From contig OX359190.1 in the NCBI GenBank assembly GCA_947172415.1, forward strand, positions 8,866,001 to 8,930,000: 64,000 nt of DNA, written 5' to 3'. Shown here piece by piece: positions 23,306-35,384 of this stretch. Positions within the stretch are counted from its first letter, which is position 1. Each line of letters opens with the position of its first letter. The position numbers and the translations under genes were made by a program. The DNA comes from Chondrosia reniformis. Lineage: Eukaryota > Porifera > Demospongiae > Chondrillida > Chondrillidae. The notes beneath the pieces are model-generated. The model was not told where the DNA came from. It did not search any database and worked only from the letters and a program-made list of their open reading frames with translations.

Positions 23306-26300
23306 ATGAGCTTCGATGACAATCAACGTGGCGAGCCTTATGATTTGATGACTAACTTGTTGATGACTGCTCAATGCGTCAGAGAGCTCGAAAGAGACTA
23401 TGACTCCACGAAAAGGCAATTAGAGTGAGTTTTAATTTGTAATTTCTCGTATTGTGTTGGTCCTAATATTGTAATACTCTATCATTTGTTCTGTACGTCT
23501 CCCTTGGTAGGGACGCCAATAGGCAGTTAGCGGCTAATGGGATACAGTCCGAAGATTCGTATTCTTTTCAAAGTGCAGTAAGCGAAGTTCTACTCTCTAT
23601 TCGAAACTAATCCTGATCCTTTTTTGAGTCACTATTTCTATTGTTTTAAATGAAACCTCTGGTCCGTGTCTGTTTTCTTTGCAAGTTTGAAATGCAGAGC
23701 ACAATGATAAATAATAAATGCTTATAGCAACCTCAATGTGTTTGAACTTCATAATTACATGTACTTGTCTGCAAATGTTTACTTGTCGACTGATTTCTTA
23801 AGCTCTTGTCCTTGTGATGTGCCTCTTTAGAACCTGATTTCTGCACAACCTCCATCATCAGCTATTAACAAGGTCGAGTCAATTACGGACTACTTACAGA
23901 AGAAGATGAAGGAGGAGAAGACATTTCTTGTTGGAGGAGTAGCCTATATTGTGAAGCCAGGGGAAAGGGGTAAGTTGAGCAACATTAGCTTGCTGATTGG
24001 GTTGGTCGGGTTGGTAATCTTGTACACTTCAAAGGTCCTCTGTTACTATGGTAACTTGTGGTCTGTGGATATGGATGCCTTGAAACTAAATACATTTGTA
24101 ACTTGTTAAGTGTGTTTTGCTTGAATAAAGTTGGATGAAAGTATTTGTCAGTAAGAAATATGAAAAGCTCTGGCATTTATATGAAAATTTAACACTAAGA
24201 GGAAATGGTACTCTTGTAGAAGGTGTTTCCTTAATTCTAATTAGTGTTGGCCATTGAACATCTTGTAAAGTTTACAAATGTGTTGATATTTGTTGAGGTG
24301 CCAGAGTAACCTCGCATTCCTGATATGTGCTCATGGCTAGAGATCAATGCCTGACTTATCTGGTATATGCCGTTAACTAGAGGTCAATATAAAGTCCTGA
24401 ATAATTATATGCGTATGAATTTATATCTGTACTGTATACGTAGCCCCACAGCTAGGTGTCTGTAGATTGAGCAAGTTTCTCCTTAAAAATGGATTTCAAA
24501 GTCTCTAATTTCTCACATAAGGGCTAAGATTTATATTTTCCTTCAATAAAGCCCAAAATTGTCATATTTAAAATGCAGTTGAACCAGCTTAAGATGAACT
24601 CGCTTTTCATTTAAGATTTTATGTTTATAATGATCCTGATCATTTCATCTTAACGGGGTTCGACTGTAGTTTTTTAAATGCTGTGACCCCATTGTCTAGT
24701 TGCTGGCGAGCAAGAAGAAGAAACTGACCATGGTAATGGCCCAGAAGAGACTGTAAGTGAGAATCGTGATTTAAGGAGGCGTGTAGCTGAGCTCGAAGAT
24801 GATGTACGACAGCTACGAATACAAGATGCTATTAATGATACGTCTGAGAGGTAAGTTCCTGAGATCTAATAGTGATAGTAAAGTTGTAAATGTGCATTAG
24901 TGTTGGGAGTATAATTAGATGAGCAATCTAAAACACCATTTTCCTACCTACTACATCTATTCTACCGTAAAGGCCTATAGGGAACTAAACCTAGTGAGAG
25001 CTTTGGATGAGGATACGACAGTCTTCTCTTTGTTCTTCTGCTCCACTGGGCCAGACAGCTGTTTGTTTCTAGGAATGCCGCCCTTCATCAGTGACCCTGG
25101 AAGTGTTAGATCTTGAATTGATCTTCAATGCATACCTAATTATTACACAAGCCCTCTGCAATATTATGCAATATTACGCAATATTGTGTGGTCTCCAGTG
25201 GATATGGGTCCAGTAAGACTGTCAAATCCCAGAACAAAGGTCAGTCTGTCTTGATGAGTGAGGCTGCAAGCATCAAAGCTGATGTGTGTCCCTCTTGCGA
25301 GGAACTGAAAGATAAACTGAAGTTGTCCAAAGACATGGTCCAACGCCTGGAGGTGGGTTGCATGTAGTAGAGTATGGGAGTACTCAATATGTGTATTCTA
25401 TGGGATCCCTGTGAATTCCTTTGTGTGAAGTATGACATAAACAAGTGTACCTGTGTACCTGTATTACATGGTGAAAAGAAGAAAGTTAGATTTCATTTGT
25501 TCATTCTCTTAGTCTTAGGGACCTAGTAAATGTAGTCTTTTAGAAAATAGATGTTATATTTGATACATAGTACCTTTGTACATCACTGATGTTGACTTAA
25601 TCCCTTAATCCTCTATTGTGGTATTTTCACTGTTTTTATAAAACTCTATTCACTTTTGGTATTCTGTAGGAGTGGTATTCGGATACTTGTAGGAAGAACA
25701 GTGAGACAGAGTCTGTCTTAGAACAATCTCTTGGCACAGTTCAGAATCTAGATGTACGTCTCTAAGTATAATCCATCAAAGACTTACATCTAGATTATGT
25801 ATAATCTAGTATATGTACGTATGTAATGCTATGTACTATAGCTACATATACGTACGTATGTAATGTTATGTACTATAGCTACATATACGTACGTATATAC
25901 GTAGCTGGCTACACCAGTCTGTGGAACCTACATTCATGTCAGCCTTATGTACTTTCCTACTGGTCTAGCACTGTATGCAATTAGCCGTCTTGCATGTTGC
26001 CTAGTTCTTGTTCCAAGTCAGATTCTCCATTTCAGTTTTGTACTCTGTTCTAATAGGAACAGTTGGAAGAGGCAACATTTGAAAAGTACAAGTTTAAACA
26101 AGAACTAGACACCTTATCTAGAAGTCTGAGTGAAACCATGGTAACTATGAAAGCTCCTATTGAGTATTGCATACCATCCATGTACATGTATTGTAAATAT
26201 ATTGCAGTTATGTATACACGTACATAGAATACATAATATATATATTAATTGGGTAATGTTGTGCTAGCATTCCGTTACGAGCAGCCTCTGTGTTGTTTTC

Positions 26301-28000
26301 ATTCTTACTTCCAGTTGTTAAGCTTGTCTCATTGATATATTATACAGGTCATACACAATTATAAGTTATTCGTAATTATGTACCTATATTTTGCAAATGG
26401 CAGCGTTCATGAAGCTTAAATTAACTAAGCTTTTCTATTGATCGTTCTTTATAATTTTTGAGGATACTTAAAGTTCAGAATTGTTAATACTATGACTATG
26501 TTACGTAAGCCCAATAAATGTACTCTATATACACTGTGTAGATTTTCGGAGTGATGATCTCGGTTGGTTGTAATTCATAACTCAGGGGTAACTCTCTTCC
26601 AACCAGCCAACCAATCAGATTGTGAATTATTTGAGTTTTTATTTGTCGCTGTTTGGAAGAGAGTTACCCCTGAGTTACTGTATAATGGTGTTTATATGGA
26701 GTATTTATACTGTGTGTACTGGTGCGATAATATTTCTGATTCTCTGACCAAAGGACACATTGCACAATACCCGTTCACATCTGAAGAGATCTCAGTCTGA
26801 CAAGATGAGCCAAGGAGTAGCTGCCAGAATACAGGTGGACTTTGATACACAGGAATTGAAGAAGAAGGACGCCCAATTGAAACATAAAGACAACATTATC
26901 CAAGAGAATTCAGTGATCATCAAAGACCTGCAAGACCAGATAAGTCAACTGAATACTGCCATCGCTAAGCAGAAGGAGGAGGCAAAGAGATGGAGGAGAA
27001 TCTCTGATGAACATCAAGCAAAGGCCATGGGACTCACAGAACAGCAGCAAGTGTTAAAGGATAATGTTAAGGACAATGAAGCGTGGAAGATACAGGTTTG
27101 ATAGCTCCCTGTAGATACGTGTAGTAGATGTAGTTTGCATTGACCTAACATCTTAGATTTAGCATAGAGAGCCAAGGATTCACAAAAGATCAAGATTGTT
27201 GACAAGAAAAAGGTAAAGATTCCCAGGGTCACTGATGAAGGGTGGAATTTCCAGAAATAGCTGTCTGGCCCAGTGGAGCAGAAGAAGAAAGAAAGGACTC
27301 CTGTATCTTCATCCAAAGCTCTCTCCAGGTTTAGTTCCCCTATAGGCTTTATTTATTACAGAGTAGGCATAGCATGTAGGGAAATGATGCATGATAATGT
27401 ACATATGAATCACAACAAGTTGTGTAGGTTATGGTTAGCATCAAGACTAGATAGAAAGCCTTGAATAATGGTCATCACTGCTAAGACATTAGAAGTTGTA
27501 GTCACTGTCTCTGATTATACTTCCAGTGTGATATATAAGTCTGGTGCAGTTAGAAGAGACCCCTATCATCTAGTGATTAATTCTTCATGAAAATGTATGT
27601 TCATTATTGCCAATGCTAAAAGAATGCACTTGCTTCTGTGTATACAGTGTGAATTGTTTCAGAAGGACTTTGAAGACAAAGTGGTAGAGTGTCAGCAGTT
27701 ACATGAAAAGGTAGATAGCCAAAGTCGTGAATAATCTCTAGGTCTGGAGATTGAGGCCAGTTTATCCAAGTTTCTCTTAAAAAACTCTTTAATTGTGTGA
27801 TGTCATCATTAGGGTCTAATGGCTTCAGCTGGATCCCTACTAACTTCATAATGTCTGCTACCTGGTACCTATATAGTCTGGTTGTATGTAACCATAGATA
27901 CGCAAGTACATAAGATCTATGATGATCTATTTGTTTGTGTTTCATTTATAGGTTGCGCAATTAGAGGAGGAGGTCAGACAACTACGAGCTATAGCATGAT
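23306..28000 (+). CDS. Coiled-coil protein of unknown function, tandem paralogue 1
   Basis: Exons readable at about 23306-23423, 23513-23577, 23831-23968, 24701-24850, 25200-25352, 25671-25754, 26059-26141, 26796-27096, 27662-27707 and 27952-28000 (stop). Start ATG gives MSFDDNQRGEPYDLM. Nearly the whole protein is charged and heptad-like, with a CPSC motif in the fifth exon (CPSCEELKDKL) that could bind metal or form disulfides. No enzymatic domain is visible. The next gene downstream repeats the exon series and the motifs YLQKKMKEEK / YLERKASERK, EQLEEATFEKY / SQLEESSFEKF and KRWRRISDEHQA / KKWRRSSDSFQA, so the pair arose by tandem duplication. I do not recognise the family. The transcript may run through the repeat copies in its introns. 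Confidence 0.7.
24938..25125 (+). repeat. Dispersed ~210-bp repeat, copy 2
   Basis: Shares AGCTTTGGATGAGGATAC, TCCACTGGGCCAGACAGC and CCCTTCATCAGTGACCCTGG with the other copies. Intronic. Confidence 0.75.
26579..26676. repeat. Perfect 24-bp inverted repeat, ~50-nt loop
   Basis: Arms 26579-26602 and 26653-26676 are exact reverse complements (core CAGGGGTAACTCTCTTCC). Pairing continues inward with one or two mismatches for about six more bases. It lies in an intron of the coiled-coil gene, so it would be transcribed. It is either the ends of a small element or a hairpin RNA precursor. Confidence 0.7.
27176..27395 (-). repeat. Dispersed ~210-bp repeat, copy 3 (inverted)
   Basis: Reverse-complement copy with CACTGATGAAGGGTGGAATT and CAGTGGAGCAGAAGAAG. 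It lies in the intron after the exon ending at 27096. Confidence 0.8.
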
Positions 28001-28306
28001 AGGATGTTGCAAGAATTATTACTCTTTCTTATGTTTGTAATGCACACTTGCATCATGCACACCTCATGTGATATACTTGTTCTGAGAGACCGAACAACTG
28101 ATTAAAAAAAACATGATATAAACATATTTATGTACACAACATCATTTATTAGATTTAGAAATTGCAAGGGAAGCCGTATGCATCTTGTATGTCAGCCATT
28201 TTATCTATTAAATAATAAACCGAGTTCTAGCTAGCGCTGCTTTTGAAGAATCTAATTTATATTTTCTACTATTGGACAATCATATTGTTAATGTTATGGT
28301 ATCGCA
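28001..28306. other. Spacer between the tandem coiled-coil genes
   Basis: AT-rich with AATAATAAA near 28210; no other feature seen. Confidence 0.4.
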
Positions 28307-31193
28307 ATGGAAGTAGTTGTGATTGTAGGCGATCCCGATCTACCTCAACCACAGCAGCAATCTCAGAGACGAGAGGAATTTGATGTGTTTAAAGAACTTT
28401 CGCTCACTCTAGAGAACAGCAAAGAGTTGGAGAAACGGTATGTTTCACCTTATTAGGTGGAATGTATCTATATAGGTACTAACTTAGGTCGATCCCTATC
28501 CGAACGGTATATCAGGTGCTCCTATACTGTAGATATGTTGGTCAATATCAAACAGGTGGTATCACGGAAGACAGGCGCTTGCAGAGCGGTTCAGCTGAGA
28601 GCTTGGTGAGTTGGTCCAATGCAAAGTAAAGCATTAATTCCCTCTAGCTTGCTGGCCCTATCCTGCTGGATTAAGTTTGTCACCGTCACCGTAGAGTTAT
28701 CCGTAATGTAGTACTGTAGAACGTATCATTATCCAATTATTCAATACGACTATGAGTAAAATAATTGCATGCAGATAAACCATCAAAGCATTGTATTCCC
28801 TATACACACTAGCTAATATGAGCTTGAGGATAGTACACTATCTCAATCTTTATAGCTACTACTTAATGGGTCAGCAAAAAAAATTCTGGGAATTCCAACC
28901 TTCATCAGTGACCCATGAAGTCTTTTCATGACCATTTAAAATCCTCATGTGGGTTTTTAAAGGCTCGTTATTAATTTGTGTGTGTCATCTTTTAATACCT
29001 CAATTCCTGAGGTATTAAACCTGTTTTAATTTCACTTATTAGAAAAGTCATACTCAACAAATATTTTCATATTCCCTTCTCATCTTTCTGTGAAATCAGG
29101 GGGATCCCCAGCAACCAAGCTCTGTTTGTAGTCAGTTGAGTGGCCTGACTGAATACTTGGAGAGGAAGGCCTCGGAGAGGAAGGCTCTTTTGATAAAGGA
29201 CCAGATTTATCTTCCTGTTTCACAGCGACACACACCAGGTGATATTAATATTAATATAGTTATGTGATATTAATATTAATTTACAACAATATAGTTATGT
29301 TTCAGTGACACTTTTGGGAGATTTCATCATGAAATTTAAGGATTTCAAGACCTTTAAGCCCCAGAATCTTCTTCCTCACTGAAATGTCCTGAACTCGTTA
29401 GTGTTTTGTGATGCTGTCTCAATTACTTCTACTGTGTAGAGAAAGCTGATAGTTTAGCCGTTTGTGAAGCCTGCACAGACTTCAACATTGAGGAGGTTTT
29501 GAAAGAGAACTTTGCATTAAAGAATAAAGTAGTTGTTCTGAGAGATGAACTGAGACTGCAAAGTAGGACTGAGGTGTCTGAAGGCAGGTAGGTAGTATGA
29601 GGGAGGATTGAATGTCTTGTTCATGTGTTTGTAGTAACATAGTGGTGTTTTAGATTGTCTTGCAGATCAATATGATAAGCATTGCTCATATAGATATACG
29701 TACAAACCTCAAAATGTGACAATACTTTACATATAATGTAATCTCCGTACCAATATTTATACAGTAAATTTGGGAGTTAACATACTTATATTATGTACGT
29801 ACGTATGTACTTCAGTATTATAGATGGTTTAACCTCTTGTTTTGTACTCTTTCCCTTCCCTCTCTCTTAGAGTTAGTCCTGATAAGCTGACTTCAGCTAC
29901 ATTTGGTGAAGCCACTCCAAGTGTGAAGGAGAGTTGTACAACTTGTACGAGACTGACAGACCAGCTACAGTCCCTTCAATCCAAGTACAAGAATCTAGAT
30001 GTACGTATGTAACTACTTACTTTATTTAGTCATGGAACGTCATGGACTAGGTACACTGAAGACTACACACCTACAGCTGGACTTGATTAATATTGCACCT
30101 GATGTATCTCTGATTTATATAACTGTACATTTACAGTATTAAAGGAGAAGTTATTTGTACAGTGCAAAGGTTCTAATGTATTACAGAAATATGTAGCTAC
30201 CCAATTGGTGCAGTAGATGGACAGCTACACGTCTCTGCTCTCTATCTTCATAGGAGGATTATTTGAAAGCTTGCGATCAGAAGTTTCAGACGCAAGACAC
30301 ACTTGACTCAGCTCTGAAAACAGTTAGAAGACTAGATGTACGTATGCAAACCTTTAGCTACCTTACTATTAAGGATTATGATTATATATATAAAGGTATA
30401 GATAGGCCATGATGACTAACAGAAAAGGGATGCAGACATTGAGATGTACCTACGTATACCACATTAAAGAGAACCAAGGAGGTCAAATAGCAGTCTGTCT
30501 GTACGTTTGATAATTTTATTGTCATTTTGGATGACTGGGAGGTGATCATTGGTTGCCATGCATTTAATAGGACTTCGGTCTCCCAACCAAGATAAGGCTT
30601 TGGTCACTTGGTTGGTCAGGCATAATATATCCATATATAATATATATTTCTATCACAGCTAGCTTATGTGTTTTACCAATTCTCTTGCCCACATAACTCC
30701 TCTATATAGTCACAACTGGAAGAGTCAAGCTTTGAGAAATTCAATATTCAACAATTGCTAAGGTCTCTGTCCAGTGACCTAAATGAAACTAGTGTAAGCT
30801 TATAAGATGCATTCAGCTCAAGTGTCTAATCAGCCAATCTTACCACTAGATGACACTCTTTTCAAATATGACAGGTTGCCATGGTTTATCTGTTTACAGG
30901 AGAATCTTAGCTACCAGTCTTGTGTTCTGAGTGACCAAAGTATTGCAGCCAAGATGCAGATTGAAGTCAAGGAAGAGACCATTTGTAAAAAAGATGCAGC
31001 TTTGGACTATAAAGAGAGATTGATGAAAGAAAGAGATGATTGCATTGCTGAGCTACAAAAGGAGATTGATGGCTTGAAGGAGGAAGTTAAGTTTCATAAG
31101 AGCGAGTCAAAGAAATGGCGAAGATCATCAGATTCTTTCCAAGCAATGTCTGAAGGCCAGAAAGAGGAGCTTGCTCTCTTGAAGGAAATTTGA
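28307..31193 (+). CDS. Coiled-coil protein of unknown function, tandem paralogue 2
   Basis: Exons at about 28307-28437, 29100-29238, 29440-29587, 29871-30000, 30254-30337, 30710-30793 and 30900-31193 (stop). At least one small exon between the first two is unresolved: a candidate near 28585-28605 does not keep the phase. The start ATG gives MEVVVIVGDPDLPQ. It is a charged coiled coil with two CxxC-like motifs, CEAC in the third exon and CTTC in the fourth. Exon order and motifs match the upstream gene. It ends earlier: after KKWRRSSDSFQA it stops within the long last exon and lacks the two small terminal exons of paralogue 1. The family is not recognised. Confidence 0.65.
28873..28925 (+). 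repeat. Fragment of dispersed ~210-bp repeat
   Basis: TTCTGGGAATTCCAACCTTC followed by ATCAGTGACCC, matching the 3' half of the other copies. Intronic. Confidence 0.6.
30529..30631 (+). mobile_element. Single arm of the 2251-2550 foldback element family
   Basis: GGATGACTGGGAGGTGATCA, then TTTAATAGGACTTCGGTC and CAACCAAGATAAGGCT, match the reverse complement of 2275-2370 in order. It lies in an intron of coiled-coil paralogue 2. Confidence 0.65.
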
Positions 31194-31452
31194 GGGAAGA
31201 TGCAAGTTTGATATACAATAATAGGCCTAGGATTCTCTGATTACATTAATATTGTAGATATATATAGATACAGTATTATGTAGATATAGATATCCTATTA
31301 TGTATTATATTACTATGATTTATAATGCTTCCAATGACTCAATCCAAGATTTCTAATCTTCAGTTGAACAAGCACCCAGAATAGTATAAAAGAAATTAAT
31401 GCATTGGTAATGATACATAGATTTCTGGAAAAAAAAATGAAATTATCAAATT

Positions 31453-34227
31453 TTATGTAGTTGTACGTATACTATTATAAATTCTGTCAGCCAAATTTCG
31501 CTTCTCCAGTTTCCAAATCATGGTCAAAAGCTTCTCCCAAGAAGCATCTCTACACTGTTCAAGCCACGCCTGCAGTACAGCGAGGCACCGAGACTGAGTT
31601 GTGCCTCCTTGACCAACCTTCTGATTGTCGACTTCAGTTCTCATTCCCAATCCATAACCCAGTAAATCCCAAATGGAAGTCATATCTGGTACAAACTCTA
31701 CCAACGCTTCTATAGTCAGTAGATGAGATCCTTCAGGTACTGCAGACAAGAGGTGGAAACATGAACATGGAACACATTCACTCTGATGGAATATAAGTAC
31801 AGTGGACCTTCGCATATTTGCAGCTATCCGTCCACGGCACCATACGTATATCAGGAATTGAATTTGTGTGTCTAAAGAATGTGAGATTACTAGTTTTGCC
31901 CACATCTGCAATCTTTTTGATTTGGCACCTTAACAATTCTGTATACTAGTCCGTACACCTTAACAATTCTGTATACTAGTCCGTACACCTTAGCAATTCT
32001 GTATACTAGTCCGTACACCTTAGCAATTCTGTATACTAGTCCGTACACCTTAGCAATTCTGTATACTAGTCCATACACCTTAGCAATTCTGTATACTAGT
32101 CCGTACACCTTAGCAATTCTGTATACTAGTCCGTACACCTTAGCAATTCTGTATACTAGTCCGTACACCTTAGCAATTCTGTATACTAGTCCATACACCT
32201 TAGCAATTCTGTATACTAGTCCGTACACCTTAGCAATTCTGTATACTAGTCCGTACACCTTAGCAATTCTGTATACTAGTCCGTACACCTTAGCAATTCT
32301 GTATACGTACTAGTCCGTACACCTTAGCAATTCTGTATACTAGTCCGTACACCTTAGCAATTCTGTATACTAGTCCGTACACCTTTTGATCCCAGATATA
32401 GTAATATATGGTAACAGACATTGAACCACTCAGTAATGATGACATCATAGGACTCTGGCTTAACCCCACCCACTCGGGATACCTGAGAATTAAAATTACG
32501 TTGCCTGTTACAGCTCTTCAGATAATAATGTTATATGCCAACAGTCTGTATACCATAGAAGTGGTATCAAAGGTTAAGGTCACTATTACCTCTTTTAGTC
32601 GAAATAAACCAGATTTACCAGAATCTAATGATTTGACATACGTACGTACGTACATGCATGTAATTATGCATGTAATTATGCATGTAGACATTCTGCTTTA
32701 CAATTGACTGGTAAAAGGTTTCTACACTTTAGCTTAGAGTGTCAACTTACCCTGATAACTAGGCATTGGCTGTTCAGAAAAACTATTGTTGAGCCCATTA
32801 ATCCTGCTACTGCTTGCACCAGAAGTAGCTGAATAGCTTAGCCTGTGGTTCTCATAAGCATCTATTCTTTGTAAGAGACTATTCTTCTCAGTTTGGTGTT
32901 CTTCACATCTTTTTCTTAAATCTCCACATTCCTTCATCAGCTCATCACATTGCTTGCTACTAGCTTCTAAACTTTGCTTAAATTCATCTCTCTCCATTTT
33001 CATTTTGTCTCTTTCCTTTTGTAAGTTATTCTTTTCCTTTTTCAGCTTATCGCACTCCAGTTGCTCGTTTTCTTTCTCGAGCTCAAGTCTACAGGATCTT
33101 TTCCTTTCCTCCGTGAGAGACTCTGTCAGCTGCCTACATATATATGACAGATAACAACTAAACCACAAGTATTTAAAATAATCAAGAACTGAAACATATT
33201 GGAAGAAATTGACTACAGAAATTGAAACTGTTGTAAAATTAGTAAACAAATAGATTTCTTGTCTTTTATGCTGTATTTTTTAATAAAGTTGAAAAGGTAC
33301 TTCTGAAACATATTCATCAAACAACAACATAATTATACTATACTACATATATTTAGACAGGAGATCAGTTGGTACCTGTTCTCCTCTGTCAAAGTGCTCA
33401 GTTCAGAAACACATCCTTCTAGTTGATGTAGTGCTGTTTTAAATGTATCACGAAGCATCACAAAAGAGTTGGTAGGTGAGAGAGTGCTTGATGTCAATGA
33501 ACCACCTAAGCAAGGAAGTGGACATTTAAAACTCTTCTTGAGTAGTTACAGAAACCTTGTCACATTGTAGGTGAACACAACCAATCAGCAAGTATTATTT
33601 AATTCAGTAACCCTTAGCTACAGGTCAAATGATGGAAAGGATGGAGAATACAGAACCTTTTATAAACAGCACACATGTACGTATGTATGTGTGTGTGTGT
33701 GTGTGTGTATATTAGTGTAACAAACCTCCAGTGATTATACAATATGTTAGAAATCGAGCATTGGTGATAATAATGACATAAAACTAAATAAAAGATCTAG
33801 GGTTATGCCAAATTGATAGTACTGCCTTATATACTTGTGCCAAACCATTTAACTATTCTGAGTGTACAGACTGCACAAGTTGACACTGTATGGTGTACAC
33901 TTGACGATATTACCTGATGACCGAGGAGAGGTGCCTGCTCCCAGAGATGTGGAGGGTGTAGAGTGCAAGCTGCTGTTCTCATTTCGGACAACGCCAGGAG
34001 GGAAAGACAGTGTTGGTCTAGAGGGAGTACTGTTAAGGAAGGTGGGGCTATGTCCTGATGAAACAGAGGTGCCTTGGTGAAGAGTTGGTTGGCTTAGTGA
34101 ATGGTTAAATTTTGGCTAGAAATCGCAAAGAAGAAAAAATATAAAGAAATATACGTTTGTTTTGTGCGATGAAACTTACTATTTTTGCTGGAATGACTAG
34201 TTCACGATTCGTTTTTCGACCTGCCAT
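31453..34227 (-). CDS. Coiled-coil / death-domain protein
   Basis: Five exons: 34227-34180, 34115-33914, 33505-33376, 33133-32751 and 31739-31453, total 1050 bases, exactly 349 codons plus stop, all phases matching. The short N-terminus is basic (MAGRKTNRELVIPAKI). A Ser/Thr/Pro-rich stretch follows, then a long coiled coil in exon 4 (LEKENEQLECDKLKKEKNN), then a death-domain-like bundle in the last exon with EALVEFVPDM near the start and SWEKLLTMIWKLE near the end. The death-domain exon shares phase and sequence with the gene at the left edge. It is likely an intracellular adaptor; there is no signal peptide or catalytic domain. The last intron carries a 30-bp minisatellite. An imperfect hairpin lies 64 bp upstream of the ATG. 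Confidence 0.85.
31931..32383. repeat. 30-bp minisatellite, about 15 copies
   Basis: Unit CCTTAGCAATTCTGTATACT plus AGTCCGTACA, nearly identical throughout, with a 4-bp expansion (ACGT) in one unit near 32306. It lies in the last intron of the death-domain gene; the open frame running through it is repeat-encoded because 30 is a multiple of three. Confidence 0.95.
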
Positions 34228-34290
34228 TTTCCCATCTATTTAAATGGCGTCTTGGAAAAGAGTAGCTCACGTGACCATCGATCACTAACC

Positions 34291-34355
34291 TAGTCTGATG
34301 AAATCTGACCCAAAACTTACGCAATACTTGCTTTGGGTCTGATTTCATCAGACTA
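34291..34355. repeat. 24-bp inverted repeat upstream of the death-domain gene
   Basis: Arms 34291-34314 and 34332-34355 pair over 24 positions with one mismatch, loop 17 nt (core AGTCTGATGAAATC). It sits about 64 bp upstream of the ATG at 34227, in promoter or 5' leader position. Confidence 0.7.
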
Positions 34356-35384
34356 TGATCAACCTACTACACATATGTGTAATAGGTTGGTATATATGTA
34401 GTAGATTAGGTTATACGTAGAATGTGTCCGTATGTCCACAGATTTAGGCAGATATAGTCTTTTAAAGATTGGCGTATAGTCTGTAATTATTTATCCATGC
34501 AATTACACTATCAAATGCTGACATACTTGATTGTCTCAAACAATGATATAGGCAAAGCATGTAGGAAAGTCCTTTGTTGTACATCCTTTGTTTTCAAATC
34601 AGCATGACAGCAGGGGACACTTAAGGGATTCACAGAAAGGTAGTTATATCATGATTACATCCTGCATCCCTTAAATGGTAATGCATAAACAGTCTGTATA
34701 AGCCTATAGTGTTGCAAACAGACTGATACTGACTTTAATATGCATACTGAGCTCAAGGGGCAGCTGTATATAGCTACATAAGCCTCAACTGTAATATACG
34801 TACTATAGGTGCTATAGGTGTCTATATGCCATATTATTTTTCCAATGACAAATAAATATATTACATGATAATAAACAAAGAACAAGGACAGTATAGTCAA
34901 AGACATTATGTGAGTACTATTAGGCCAAGTAAACAAGGAATGACACAATTCAGATGTAATGGAGTTCTGAGATGACTAGGCCAATGGGAGGTATATAAGG
35001 ATATATAATAGCAGAAGCTGGTTGCTCAATATATTTACATAGATGGCCATGTGTGTGTGTACTCACTGCACACACTGTATGTTGGAAACATTATTAAACA
35101 GTATATAACCATAGTATTTAATATGTGGATCATGTACTCTTGGAATGTACGTACATACGTGACTTGCCTCACATTAACAGTTATAATAATAATAACATTA
35201 CAATATTCTTAGTATAATTGTTTTCTGATTAAAAAGTGATTAGGATAAAGATTAAAAGCAAGTTTATGGTTAGATCTGAGAATAATGTTCCATGTTCTAG
35301 AAGCTAGTGTTAAAAAAAGTTATTAAAGATCTGAGTATATTTTAGAACATACAGTTAATTAAAAAGGTTTTCTTAGATATATCA
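34356..35384. other. Intergenic region
   Basis: AT-rich sequence between the death-domain gene's 5' side and the 3' end of the metallopeptidase gene. No supported exon; a small minus-strand frame at 34948-34655 has no other evidence. Confidence 0.45.

Noticed and set aside
27616-27945. Minus-strand 109-codon frame
   Set aside because: It overlaps supported plus-strand exon 27662-27707 and has no splice or family support.
31890-32288. 132-codon repetitive open frame
   Set aside because: Produced by a 30-bp repeat that is a multiple of three; there is no splice or start context.
31931-32383. CRISPR-like array of 30-bp repeats
   Set aside because: The units are directly abutting with no unique spacers, and the context is a eukaryotic intron; it is a minisatellite.
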